Source: Alphaproteobacteria bacterium
Lineage (GTDB): Bacteria; Pseudomonadota; Alphaproteobacteria; Rhodobacterales; Rhodobacteraceae
DNA length: 5,693 nucleotides
Assembly: GCA_003694465.1 (NCBI GenBank)
Contig: RFKM01000272.1
Coordinates: 1-5,693 of the forward strand
Direction: 5' to 3'
The notes below the pieces were generated by a model. That model was not told the DNA's origin and did not search any database. It worked only from the letters and a program-made list of their open reading frames with translations. Position 1 is the stretch's first letter. Every line of letters begins with the position of its first letter. Below, piece by piece: positions 1 through 5,693 of this stretch. A program made the translations under genes and the position numbers.

Positions 1-2
1 AC

Positions 3-284
3 CTCGGCAACGTCATGGAAATCGCTCCGGCCAAGGCGCTCTATGCCGATCCGCGGCACCCCTATACCGAGGCGCTGATTTCGGCGGTGCCGATCCCCGA
101 CCCGAAGCTCGAAAAGGCCAAGGAGGTGATGCTGCTCGATCAGGATCTGCCCTCGCCGCTCGATCCGCCCTCGGGCTGCGTGTTCCGAACCCGCTGCCCG
201 ATCGCCGAACCGCGCTGCGCCGAGCAAAAGCCCGCCCTGCGCGAGCGGGGCGAAGGTCACCTCGTGGCCTGTCACCTGCGCTAG
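3..284 (+). CDS. Oligopeptide/dipeptide ABC importer ATP-binding protein, C-terminal fragment
   Basis: This is the 3' end of an OppF/DppF-type ATPase, the cytoplasmic subunit that powers peptide or related solute import. The reading frame is open from base 3 (Leu-Gly-Asn-Val, then the Met codon at 15) to TAG at 282-284, giving 94 codons. The gene starts outside the window, and the ATG at 15 is internal. The fragment shows the family's hallmark post-NBD segment, with '[11 protein letters not shown]' followed by 'SAVPIPDP', and then the oligo_HPY C-terminal domain with '[10 protein letters not shown]' and a third Cys seven residues later. Counting from the Met at 15, cysteines fall at 55, 61, 68 and 86. 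In characterised DppD-type proteins four cysteines in this domain bind an iron-sulfur cluster, and the same spacing pattern is kept here. Walker motifs lie upstream and cannot be checked. Family assignment is firm; the substrate (peptide, nickel, glutathione) and the exact symbol are not determinable. It converges on hpd. Confidence 0.93.
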   Translation, partial: LGNVMEIAPAKALYADPRHPYTEALISAVPIPDPKLEKAKEVMLLDQDLPSPLDPPSGCVFRTRCPIAEPRCAEQKPALRERGEGHLVACHLR

Positions 285-381
285 CGCCGGCATCGGAAAA
301 CGCGAGGTTCGGTTTTCGGTAAAGGCCGACCGAACGGTGGGGGCGGGCCATCCCGCCCCCCGTTCCTTGAACAGCCCGGTG
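285..381. other. Convergent intergenic gap between ATPase gene and hpd
   Basis: These 97 bases lie between two genes that end facing each other. They hold no plausible small coding region. They contain the strong hairpin annotated separately at 332-365 and a weaker upstream stem in which GTTCGGT (307-313) can pair with ACCGAAC (329-335). The two folds share bases 332-335, so the weaker stem can coexist only with the inner 9-bp part of the strong hairpin (339-360). The gap looks like a transcription-termination zone for both genes. Confidence 0.7.
332..365. terminator. GC-rich hairpin, likely bidirectional terminator
   Basis: GGGGGCGGG (339-347) pairs perfectly with CCCGCCCCC (352-360) around a CCAT loop. 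The stem continues with GAACG (332-336) against CGTTC (361-365) after a two-base bulge (337-338), for 14 pairs in all. It starts 17 bases past the hpd stop on the minus strand and 47 bases past the plus-strand ATPase stop. Neither side has a clean T-run, so termination efficiency in either direction is inferred from stem strength and its convergent position. Weak U-rich stretches near 297-300 (read on the minus strand) might assist. Confidence 0.7.
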
Positions 382-1494
382 TTATTCGGCCGCGTCGGTG
401 GCGAGCACGCCGCGACGGATCTGGTCCTCCTCGATGGATTCGAACAGGGCGCGGAAGTTGCCCTCGCCGAACCCGTCGTCGCCCTTGCGCTGGATGAACT
501 CGAAGAAGATCGGCCCGATCACCGTTTTCGAGAAGATCTGCAGAAGGATGCGCGTCATCCCGCCGCCAACGACGCCTTCGCCGTCGATCAGGATGCCGTG
601 TTTCTTCATCGCCTCGATGGGTTCTTCGTGGCCTTTCACCCGCTCGTGGCTCATTTCGTAATATGTGTCGGGCGGCGCCGGCATGAAGCGCATCCCCGCT
701 TCGGCAATGAGGTCGGTGCCCTTGTAAATGTCATCCGTGCCGATGGCGATGTGCTGGATCCCCTCGCCCTTGTAGCGGCGCAGGTATTCCTCGATCTGGC
801 TCTTGTCGTCGGTGGATTCGTTGATCGGAATGCGGATCTTTCCATCGGGCGAGGTGAGCGCCCGGCTGACGAGGCCGGTCATCTTGCCGTGAATGTTGAA
901 AAACCGGATTTCCTTGAACCTGAAGGTTTCGGCGTAGAACCGATACCAGGTGTCCATGTTGCCCCGGATCACGTTGTGGGTGAGATGGTCGAGATAATGG
1001 AACCCGAAGCCTTCCGGGGTGGGGTCGGCTTCGCCGAGCCATTCGAACTCGGCATCATAGGCGCTTCCCGCCTCGCCATAGGTATCGACGAAGTAGAGCA
1101 GCGAGCCGCCGATGCCGATCACGGCGGGCACATCGAGCGCCTTGCCCGGGCCGGTGTATTCGGTCGCGCCGCAATCGAGCGCGCGTTTCAGGGCCACTTG
1201 CGCGTCAACCACGCGCCAGGCCATCGCCGGGGCACAGGGGCCGTGCGCGGCGATGAACGCGGCAGCATGGCTCTCCGGCTCGGCATTGAGCAGGAAATTG
1301 ATATCGCCCTGACGGTAGAGCGTGACGTTTTTCGTTCTGTGCCTTGCGACCGGAACGAACCCCATCTGCCGAAACGTCGTGTCGAGCTTTTCCGGCTCGG
1401 GATGGGCGAATTCGACAAACTCGAAGCCGTCGGTGCCGGCGGGGTTGTCCTCGGAAATCTCGGCTTTGGGGGCGTTGTGCGGAAACGGGCCCAT
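382..1494 (-). CDS. hpd: 4-hydroxyphenylpyruvate dioxygenase
   Basis: HPPD is a cytoplasmic Fe(II) enzyme that converts 4-hydroxyphenylpyruvate and O2 to homogentisate and CO2 in tyrosine/phenylalanine breakdown. The protein is 370 residues, close to the usual 350-380 for bacterial HPPDs. It has the two-part vicinal-oxygen-chelate fold: a poorly catalytic N-terminal half (about 20-150) and a catalytic C-terminal half (about 160-355). The expected metal triad is visible: His170 in 'DHLTHNV', His248 in 'GIQHIA' and Glu332 in 'FFEFIQR'. The family's C-terminal signature 'GDDGFGEGNFRALFESIE' follows at about 338-355. The ATG at 1494 has a good Shine-Dalgarno (AGGAG, 1507-1503, 8-base spacer); the stop is TAA. 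It is divergent from the Lrp-type regulator across a 119-bp gap, which suggests local control. No homogentisate dioxygenase, maleylacetoacetate isomerase or fumarylacetoacetase lies in the window. The related 4-hydroxymandelate synthase is a possible confusion, but the C-terminal signature and context favour HPPD strongly. Confidence 0.98.
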   Translation of the reverse strand: MGPFPHNAPKAEISEDNPAGTDGFEFVEFAHPEPEKLDTTFRQMGFVPVARHRTKNVTLYRQGDINFLLNAEPESHAAAFIAAHGPCAPAMAWRVVDAQVALKRALDCGATEYTGPGKALDVPAVIGIGGSLLYFVDTYGEAGSAYDAEFEWLGEADPTPEGFGFHYLDHLTHNVIRGNMDTWYRFYAETFRFKEIRFFNIHGKMTGLVSRALTSPDGKIRIPINESTDDKSQIEEYLRRYKGEGIQHIAIGTDDIYKGTDLIAEAGMRFMPAPPDTYYEMSHERVKGHEEPIEAMKKHGILIDGEGVVGGGMTRILLQIFSKTVIGPIFFEFIQRKGDDGFGEGNFRALFESIEEDQIRRGVLATDAAE

Positions 1495-1561
1495 GTCTCT
1501 TTCTCCTGTTCACTGGACTGGGATCAGTCTGACGGGAGGCGGATGCACGGGGGTTGCATTG

Positions 1562-1591
1562 TTGCGGCAAAATGGCGCAGGTTTGCGTGAA
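1562..1591. repeat. Helically phased direct repeat, candidate operator
   Basis: TTGCGGCAA at 1562-1570 recurs as TTGCGTGAA at 1583-1591 with a 21-bp period. The first copy contains its own small inverted repeat (TTGC-G-GCAA). An additional GTTGC occurs at 1553. The element sits 23 bases upstream of the regulator start and about 70-100 bases upstream of hpd, a reasonable place for an activator of hpd or an autorepressor. The repeats are short, so chance similarity is possible. Confidence 0.3.
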
Positions 1592-1602
1592 GACGGCAAG
1601 AG

Positions 1603-1607
1603 CGGAG
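1603..1607 (+). promoter_or_regulatory. Ribosome binding site choosing the ATG at 1614
   Basis: CGGAG at 1603-1607 stands six bases before the ATG at 1614. The frame stays open upstream, with TTG at 1554 and ATG at 1572 as alternative starts, but neither has a comparable site. The start at 1614 also gives the normal length and N-terminus for the Lrp family ('RIDRFDRAIL' soon after Met). Confidence 0.65.
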
Positions 1608-1613
1608 CTGAAC

Positions 1614-2090
1614 ATGCAAGAAACACGCATTGACAGATTTGATCGTGCAATCCTTGACGCATTGCAGAAAGACGGGGCGATGACCAATGCGGCCCTCGCC
1701 GAGGTGGTGAACCTTTCGCCGTCGCAATGCTCCCGGCGCCGGGCGGCGCTGGAGGCGGCCGGGCTCATCCGGGGCTACGCGGCGCGCCTTGACGCGGCGC
1801 GCCTCGGCTTCGGGCTGCGGGCGATCGTCCGGGTCAACCTCAAGGATCACGGCCAGACCACCGACCGCGACTTCGCGCGGTTCCTCGATACCGCTGGTGA
1901 AGTTGCCTCGGCATTTTCGGTTTCGGGAGACGCGGATTACATTCTCGATGTGCGCACCCGCGATCTCGCGGGGTTCGCCGAATTCGTTCACACCCGGCTG
2001 CTGCCGCACCCGCAGGTGATGCAGGTCCGCTCCGAAATCGTCCTGAAAACCCTCAAGGACGGGGGCGTGCTCGATCTGAGCCTGATCTGA
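1614..2090 (+). CDS. Lrp/AsnC-family transcriptional regulator (probable hpd regulator)
   Basis: The 158-residue product matches the usual 150-165 of the Lrp/AsnC family. The N-terminal winged helix-turn-helix spans about residues 5-55: 'IDRFDRAILDALQKDG', then 'TNAALAEVVNLSPSQCSRR', with the recognition helix about 36-47. A linker leads to the RAM (regulation of amino acid metabolism) ligand-binding domain at about 68-147, with the characteristic 'GDADYIL' turn at 105-111. Such proteins form dimers and octamers and respond to amino acids or related metabolites. The gene is divergent from hpd, and an HpdR regulator activating hpdA from a shared intergenic region is, from memory, described in Sinorhizobium meliloti, so control of hpd (and itself) is the natural inference. 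The effector is not visible; tyrosine, phenylalanine or 4-hydroxyphenylpyruvate are candidates. It ends in TGA three bases before the convergent ABC permease gene. Upstream TTG (1554) and ATG (1572) starts would add 20 or 14 residues but would run through the probable operator. Confidence 0.93.
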   Translation: MQETRIDRFDRAILDALQKDGAMTNAALAEVVNLSPSQCSRRRAALEAAGLIRGYAARLDAARLGFGLRAIVRVNLKDHGQTTDRDFARFLDTAGEVASAFSVSGDADYILDVRTRDLAGFAEFVHTRLLPHPQVMQVRSEIVLKTLKDGGVLDLSLI

Positions 2091-2093
2091 CCC

Positions 2094-3227
2094 TCAATCC
2101 AGCGTCTGCCGGTAGCGCAGCAGGGCCAGAACGGTGATCGCCAGCCCGATGATGGCAATGGCGCGCAGGTCGCCGGTGATGTCGGACAGGTCGGCGCTTT
2201 TCAGCATCACCTTGCGCACGATCCGCAAGAAATGCGTGGCCGGAATGGCATTGCCGATGGTCTGGGCCCAGCCGGGCATGCCGGCAAAGGGAAACATGAA
2301 GCCCGAAAGCAGGATCGTGGGCAGGATGGTCATGAAGCTGGCCTGCATCGCCTGCATCTGGGTGTGCACGAGGGTCGATATCAGGAAGCCAAGGGCAAGG
2401 TTGACGACGATGTAGAGGTTGAAGCCAAGGAAGAAGGCCCAGCCCGAGCCGAGGAACGGCACGTTGAACAGGATCTTGCCGGCGACGAGGAAAACGCCGG
2501 TCTGGATATAGCCGACGAGCACATAGGGCAGGATCTTTCCGAGCATCACCTCGAGCGGGCGCACCGGGGTGGCGATCAGCGTTTCCATCGTCCCGCGCTC
2601 GGTCTCGCGCACGATGGCGACGGCGGTGATGAGCACCATGGTCATCGCGAGGATCACCGCCAGAAGGCCGGGAACGGTGTTGATGGCGCTGACCTGCTCG
2701 GGGTTGAACTGCCGGTGCGCCGTCACCGAGAAGGGCGCCGGGCTGCCGGCAACGCGGGCCAAGGGGCCCGTCAGCGTCTGGTGAATGGCGGTCTCGACGA
2801 TGCCCGACAGGGCGCCGATGGCGGTGCCGACGGCGATCGGGTCGGAGGCATCGGCCGAAACCAGGATCTCCGGGCTGAGGCCGCGCACGATGTCGCGTTC
2901 GAAATCGGCCGGGATCACCACGACGAAATTGGCCGTGCCGTCGCGCAGCGCCTTGTCGCCGGCCTCGGGGCCATAGACGAGACCGCGGAAATCGAAATAT
3001 TCCGAGCTTTCCATGCCCGAGAGAACCGCCCGCGCGACGGGGCTTTCGTCATTCAGTTCCAGAAGCGTGGGCAGGTGGTGCGGGTCGGTGTTGATGGCAT
3101 AGCCGAACAGCACCAGCTGCATGATCGGAATGCCGATCATCATCGCGAAGGTCAGCCGGTCGCGGCGCATCTGAACGAATTCCTTGGCCAGAACCGCCCA
3201 GAACCGGCCGAGCGAAAAGAGGCTCAT
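2094..3227 (-). CDS. ABC-2 type exporter permease (YbhS/YbhR/YhhJ-like)
   Basis: The product is a 377-residue inner-membrane permease, the same size class as E. coli YbhS and YhhJ. Residues 1-25 are basic ('LAKEFVQMRRDRLTF'), followed by TM1 at about 26-45 and a large extracytoplasmic domain at about 46-180, typical of this ABC-2 subgroup. Five more hydrophobic segments lie near 183-206, 232-251, 263-285, 296-318 and 353-371. After TM2 comes the conserved cytoplasmic stretch 'RETERGTMETLIATPVRP' (207-224), the likely coupling region for the ATPase. The ATG at 3227 overlaps the ATPase stop as ATGA and has a strong site (GGAGGA, 3240-3235, 7-base spacer); an in-frame extension upstream lies inside the ATPase gene and is rejected. 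It is the last gene of the operon and the only permease, whereas the E. coli relative uses two different ones, so a homodimer is expected. Substrate unknown; drugs or other toxic compounds are likely by family. Confidence 0.94.
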   Translation of the reverse strand: MSLFSLGRFWAVLAKEFVQMRRDRLTFAMMIGIPIMQLVLFGYAINTDPHHLPTLLELNDESPVARAVLSGMESSEYFDFRGLVYGPEAGDKALRDGTANFVVVIPADFERDIVRGLSPEILVSADASDPIAVGTAIGALSGIVETAIHQTLTGPLARVAGSPAPFSVTAHRQFNPEQVSAINTVPGLLAVILAMTMVLITAVAIVRETERGTMETLIATPVRPLEVMLGKILPYVLVGYIQTGVFLVAGKILFNVPFLGSGWAFFLGFNLYIVVNLALGFLISTLVHTQMQAMQASFMTILPTILLSGFMFPFAGMPGWAQTIGNAIPATHFLRIVRKVMLKSADLSDITGDLRAIAIIGLAITVLALLRYRQTLD

Positions 3228-4183
3228 GCGCTTTTCCTCCCGGTCTGTCCGTCGAGGCCGAAATTGTCGGCGGCGGTGGCCATCAGGTAGATGAAGGCCT
3301 CTTCCAGCTCGGCGTCCTTGCGCTCCCAGACGTAGTCCGGGTGCTTGCGCCGGTGCTCCTCGACGGCGGCGGCAAGAGCGGCCTCGTCGGTTCCCGAGAC
3401 GTGCAGCTGCGCGCCGAAACGGGCCACCTGCTCGACGCGCGGATCGGCGAGCAGCTCGTCTTCGAGCCGGGTGAGTTCCTCGCCCGAAACCCGCCAAGTG
3501 GTGAGGCCGACCTTGGCCGGGATCTCGCGCGCGCGCCCCTCGATCAGCTTGCGGCCATAGGCGATGTAGGCGATGTAGTCGCACTGCACCGCCTCGTCCA
3601 TGTAATGGGTCGAGACCAGCACCGTGACCCCCTGTTTCGACAGGCGGCGGATCTCGTCCCAGAAGTCGCGCCGGGCCTTCGGGTCAACCCCGGCGGTGGG
3701 CTCGTCGAGCAGCAGAAGCTCGGGCCGGTGCTGCATGCAGGCCGCGAGCGCGAGGCGCTGTTTCCAGCCGCCCGAGAGGTTGCCGGCCAGCTGCCGGTCG
3801 CGCCCTTCGAGCCCGAGGTGGCGGATGGTCTCGTCGACGGCCTTGCGCCGGTTCGGGATCCGATACATCCGGGCCATGAAATCGAGGTTCTCGCGGATCG
3901 TCAGATCGCCGTAGAGCGAGAATTTCTGGGTCATGTAGCCGACCCGTTCCTTGATCTTGCGCGCCTCGGTGCGGATGTCGTAGCCGAGGGTGTGGCCCTC
4001 GCCCCCGTCGGGGGTGAGCAGGCCGCACATCATCCGGATCGTCGTCGTCTTGCCCGACCCGTTCGGGCCGAGAAAGCCGTAGATCGCGCCCTTCGGCACA
4101 TCCATGTCGAATTTGTCGACCACCGGCTTGCCGCCGTATTTCTTGGTCAGACCCCGGACGGAAATGGCCACGTCGCCGGTCAT
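3224..4183 (-). CDS. ABC exporter ATP-binding protein (YbhF-like, single NBD)
   Basis: The 319-residue ATPase powers the adjacent permease. One complete nucleotide-binding domain occupies about 5-235: Walker A 'GPNGSGKTT' (39-47), Q-loop Gln86 in 'GYMTQKFSLY', signature 'LSGGWKQR' (136-143), Walker B 'LLLLDEPTAGVDP' (157-169) and H-loop His193 in 'STHYMDEA'. All key residues are intact. The remaining 85 residues form a C-terminal extension ending with the family's 'LEEAFIYLM' element (293-301). E. coli YbhF carries two fused NBDs in nearly twice the length; this protein has one, so it should dimerise. The start is ATG 4183, which overlaps the adaptor stop as ATGA and follows GGAG (4195-4192) with an 8-base spacer. 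Its own stop overlaps the permease start by four bases. Family and role as an export ATPase are firm; the substrate is unknown. Confidence 0.96.
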   Translation of the reverse strand: MTGDVAISVRGLTKKYGGKPVVDKFDMDVPKGAIYGFLGPNGSGKTTTIRMMCGLLTPDGGEGHTLGYDIRTEARKIKERVGYMTQKFSLYGDLTIRENLDFMARMYRIPNRRKAVDETIRHLGLEGRDRQLAGNLSGGWKQRLALAACMQHRPELLLLDEPTAGVDPKARRDFWDEIRRLSKQGVTVLVSTHYMDEAVQCDYIAYIAYGRKLIEGRAREIPAKVGLTTWRVSGEELTRLEDELLADPRVEQVARFGAQLHVSGTDEAALAAAVEEHRRKHPDYVWERKDAELEEAFIYLMATAADNFGLDGQTGRKSA

Positions 4184-5133
4184 TTCCGGCGCTCCAGCGT
4201 GACCGGCTGGCCCGGCAACAGGCCGCTGTCGCGCGGCAGGCTGGCCTCGGCGCGGTAGACGAGGCGCGTGCGCTGCTCGCGCGAATAGATGATCGGCGGG
4301 GTGAATTGCGGCTCGCTCGCCATCCGGGTGATGGTGGCGGTGAGGCCGGGGGGGCATCCGTCGCAGGACAGGTCGAGCACCTCGCCGATTGAGAAGTCGG
4401 GGCGCTCTTGCTCGGGCAGGTAGAACAGCACGTGCAGCGCGTCCGGCGGCAGGATCGAGACCACCGGCGTGCCGGCGGCGGCGACTTCGCCGGCCTCGAA
4501 ATAGACCTTTTCGACAAGCCCTTGGGTGGGGGCGGTGACGTGCATGTCGTCAAGCTGGGCGGCAGCGAGATCGGCCTCGGCCTGCGCGGCCTTGAGCGTG
4601 GCCTGCGCGGCGATCAGCTGTTCGTCGCGGGCCGGCAGTTCGGCGACCTTGAGCTGGGCCTCGAGCTGCGAGACATGCGCCTCGGCCTGCTGGAGGGCGG
4701 TCCGGTCGGCTTCGACCTTCGCCTCGGTGACGATGTTGTTGCGAAACAGGTTCTCGGTGCGCTCAAGTGTGGTGCGGGCGAGGTCGCGGGCGGCGCGGGC
4801 CTCGGCGAGGGAGGCGCGGATCACCTCGATCTCGGCCTCGCGCGAGCCGGTTTCGAGGTTGCGCAGGTTGGCCTCGGCCTGGGCAACGCGGAAATTGGCC
4901 GCCCGGAGCGCGGCGCGCTGCTTGGTCGAATCCATGTCGAAGAGGAACTGGCCGGCGACGACGATATCGCCCTCCGAAACCGCCATGGTGTTGAGCCGCC
5001 CGGTGACCGAGGGGGCGACATGGACGAATTCGCCCTCGACATAGCCGTTGTAGACCGGCGTCGGATCGACCCCGTATCCGGGGATGACGGCCGTGAGCAG
5101 GGCGGCGATCCAGCTGGTGATCTGGTCAAGCAT
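4180..5133 (-). CDS. HlyD/YbhG-like membrane fusion (adaptor) protein
   Basis: The 317-residue product is a periplasmic adaptor that links an inner-membrane ABC exporter to the outer parts of the efflux path. The first lipoyl half is at about 32-66 ('APSVTGRLNTMAVSEGDIV'). A long Ala/Glu/Gln-rich coiled-coil hairpin spans about 70-195, with a turn near 130-140 ('FRNNIVTEAKVE'). The second lipoyl half follows at about 196-228 ('VTAPTQGLVEKVYFEAGEV'), then a beta-barrel region. The C-terminal 'SEPQFTPPIIYSREQRTRLVY' region (273-293) resembles the corresponding part of E. coli YbhG. The ATG at 5133 has GGAG (5144-5141) with a 7-base spacer and overlaps the TetR stop by eight bases. The N-terminus is odd: residues 5-19 are only moderately hydrophobic and no Lys or Arg precedes them, so the membrane anchor or signal peptide is weak. 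Family is certain; direct partners are inferred from the operon. Confidence 0.94.
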   Translation of the reverse strand: MLDQITSWIAALLTAVIPGYGVDPTPVYNGYVEGEFVHVAPSVTGRLNTMAVSEGDIVVAGQFLFDMDSTKQRAALRAANFRVAQAEANLRNLETGSREAEIEVIRASLAEARAARDLARTTLERTENLFRNNIVTEAKVEADRTALQQAEAHVSQLEAQLKVAELPARDEQLIAAQATLKAAQAEADLAAAQLDDMHVTAPTQGLVEKVYFEAGEVAAAGTPVVSILPPDALHVLFYLPEQERPDFSIGEVLDLSCDGCPPGLTATITRMASEPQFTPPIIYSREQRTRLVYRAEASLPRDSGLLPGQPVTLERRK

Positions 5134-5693
5134 GGCGGGGCTCCGTTGGGGCCAGAAGGCCGTTGAGCAGGATGTCGAGATGGTTGTCGGCGAGCGCCTC
5201 GAGGGCGAGGCCGCGGGCCGGGCGCACGCCGAAGATCTCGGCGAGCACGACATGGGCGAAGATCGGTCCGATGATGCTGCGCACGGTCAGCTCAGGATCG
5301 ACGGGGCGGATCTCGCCGCGGGCAATGGCGGCCTCGATCAGGGCGCTTGCGGCGGGCACGACGACGTCGAAGACCGCATGCCGATACATCGCGGCGATCT
5401 CCGGGGCGACGCTCGCCTCGGACAGGACGATCTTGAGAACGGCGATGACCTGCTTCTGTGCCATCGCCCCGGTGACGGAGCCGAGCAGGCTTTTCAGGGC
5501 GGACTCGATGCCGGGCGCGGCGTTGCGGGCGCCGTCGATCGCCTGCGCGGCGACCGGCGACAGCGCGCGTTTGACGAGGCCTTCGAGTATTGCCTGTTTG
5601 GAGTCGAAATAGAGATAGGCCGCGCCCTTCGAGAGGCCCGCGCGCCGGGCGATGGCGGCAACCGAGGTCTGGGCATAGCCCCTTTCGCCGAAC
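5126..5693 (-). CDS. TetR-family repressor, N-terminus outside window
   Basis: The frame is open from the right edge to TGA at 5128-5126, giving 188 visible residues and probably lacking only the first 20 or so. The fragment begins inside the DNA-binding domain: 'ERGYAQTSVAAIARRAG' then 'LSKGAAYLYFDSKQAIL', the classical TetR helix-turn-helix with recognition helix at visible residues 21-29. The rest is the all-helical ligand-binding and dimerisation domain, with a C-terminal half resembling AefR-like/CecR-type regulators. An ATG at 5464 is internal: the HTH upstream of it is in the same frame and uninterrupted. As first gene of the operon, on the same strand as the exporter and overlapping the adaptor gene by eight bases, it very likely represses its own operon until an exported compound binds. 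Its promoter and operator lie beyond the window. E. coli CecR (YbiH) upstream of ybhGFSR is the parallel arrangement. Confidence 0.95.
   Translation of the reverse strand, partial: FGERGYAQTSVAAIARRAGLSKGAAYLYFDSKQAILEGLVKRALSPVAAQAIDGARNAAPGIESALKSLLGSVTGAMAQKQVIAVLKIVLSEASVAPEIAAMYRHAVFDVVVPAASALIEAAIARGEIRPVDPELTVRSIIGPIFAHVVLAEIFGVRPARGLALEALADNHLDILLNGLLAPTEPRHA

Larger units (their letters stand above)
1495..1613. promoter_or_regulatory. Divergent hpd / Lrp-regulator control region
   Basis: This 119-bp gap must carry promoters for both divergent genes. I do not find a convincing -35/-10 pair on either strand. It does hold several repeats: TTGCGGCAA (1562-1570) and TTGCGTGAA (1583-1591), matching at 7 of 9 bases and 21 bp apart (about two helical turns); an imperfect palindrome with CATT/AATG outer arms (1557-1574); and an inverted repeat GACTG-GGAT-CAGTC (1516-1529) in the probable 5' leader of hpd. 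Lrp/AsnC proteins commonly bind several helically phased sites, so these are candidate operators, not demonstrated ones. Confidence 0.55.

Noticed and set aside
337..1590. A 417-codon open frame on the plus strand, antisense to the whole of hpd
   Set aside because: The translated protein has no recognisable domain and is the mirror of a clearly real enzyme gene. Long antisense frames are expected where third positions are strongly G/C.
1554..1613. Longer start (TTG 1554 or ATG 1572) for the Lrp-type regulator
   Set aside because: Neither has a good ribosome site, the extra residues do not resemble the family, and they would overlap the probable operator.
2073..2090. Direct repeat GATCTGA at 2073-2079 and 2084-2090, one helical turn apart, at the end of the Lrp-type gene
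   Set aside because: It encodes the final residues and stop of the protein; seven bases in coding DNA is too short to claim a regulatory role.
2232..3290. A 352-codon open frame on the plus strand, antisense to the permease gene
   Set aside because: The product is an irregular His/Gly/Arg/Asp-rich string with no family resemblance, opposite a well-supported membrane protein gene.
3228..3584. N-terminal extension of the permease frame into the ATPase gene (119 extra residues)
   Set aside because: The extension is Arg/Ala-rich and out of frame with the ATPase; the ATG at 3227 has a strong ribosome site and the typical permease N-terminus.
3341..4258. A 305-codon plus-strand open frame antisense to the ATPase gene
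   Set aside because: No domain is recognisable, and the opposite strand encodes all the ABC ATPase motifs.
4408..5166. A 252-codon plus-strand open frame antisense to the adaptor gene, with Gly/Leu-rich repeats
   Set aside because: The repetitive look mirrors the Ala/Glu/Gln-rich coiled coil encoded on the other strand; it is not an independent repeat protein.

Overview
The window is high-GC, densely packed bacterial DNA with dominant G/C third positions. The gene families and the short-overlap operon style fit an alphaproteobacterium, possibly one of the Rhodobacterales; this placement is an inference from style, not a phylogenetic result. Five genes, two of them cut by the window edges, are assigned to known families with good support, along with one Lrp/AsnC regulator. 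I see no RNA gene, CRISPR array, insertion sequence, prophage or attachment site.

Layout. (1) Bases 1-284, plus strand: the last 94 codons of an oligopeptide/dipeptide ABC importer ATPase (OppF/DppF type), including its cysteine-bearing C-terminal domain. (2) Bases 285-381: a short convergent intergenic gap with a strong GC-rich hairpin, probably a terminator serving both sides. (3) Bases 382-1494, minus strand: hpd, 4-hydroxyphenylpyruvate dioxygenase, with an intact metal triad. (4) Bases 1495-1613: a divergent regulatory gap. (5) Bases 1614-2090, plus strand: an Lrp/AsnC-family regulator, the obvious candidate to control hpd and itself. (6) Bases 2094-5693, minus strand: a four-gene operon read right to left as TetR repressor (N-terminus outside the window), HlyD/YbhG-like membrane fusion protein, ABC ATPase, ABC-2 permease. 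Its last gene ends 3 bp from the end of the Lrp gene, tail to tail.

How the genes work together. hpd commits tyrosine and phenylalanine carbon to homogentisate, and the divergent Lrp-type protein probably senses an amino acid or aromatic metabolite and acts in the 119-bp gap. The minus-strand operon encodes a compact relative of the E. coli YbhG-YbhF-YbhS-YbhR exporter. It has one single-NBD ATPase and one permease, so a homodimeric transporter is expected, joined to an inner-membrane/periplasmic adaptor and controlled by a co-transcribed TetR repressor. Gene junctions overlap by 8, 4 and 4 bases, which indicates translational coupling.

I looked for an undescribed system and do not find one. 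The most useful leads are the repeat-bearing hpd/lrp control region, the reduced subunit composition of the exporter, and the weak N-terminal membrane anchor of the adaptor.
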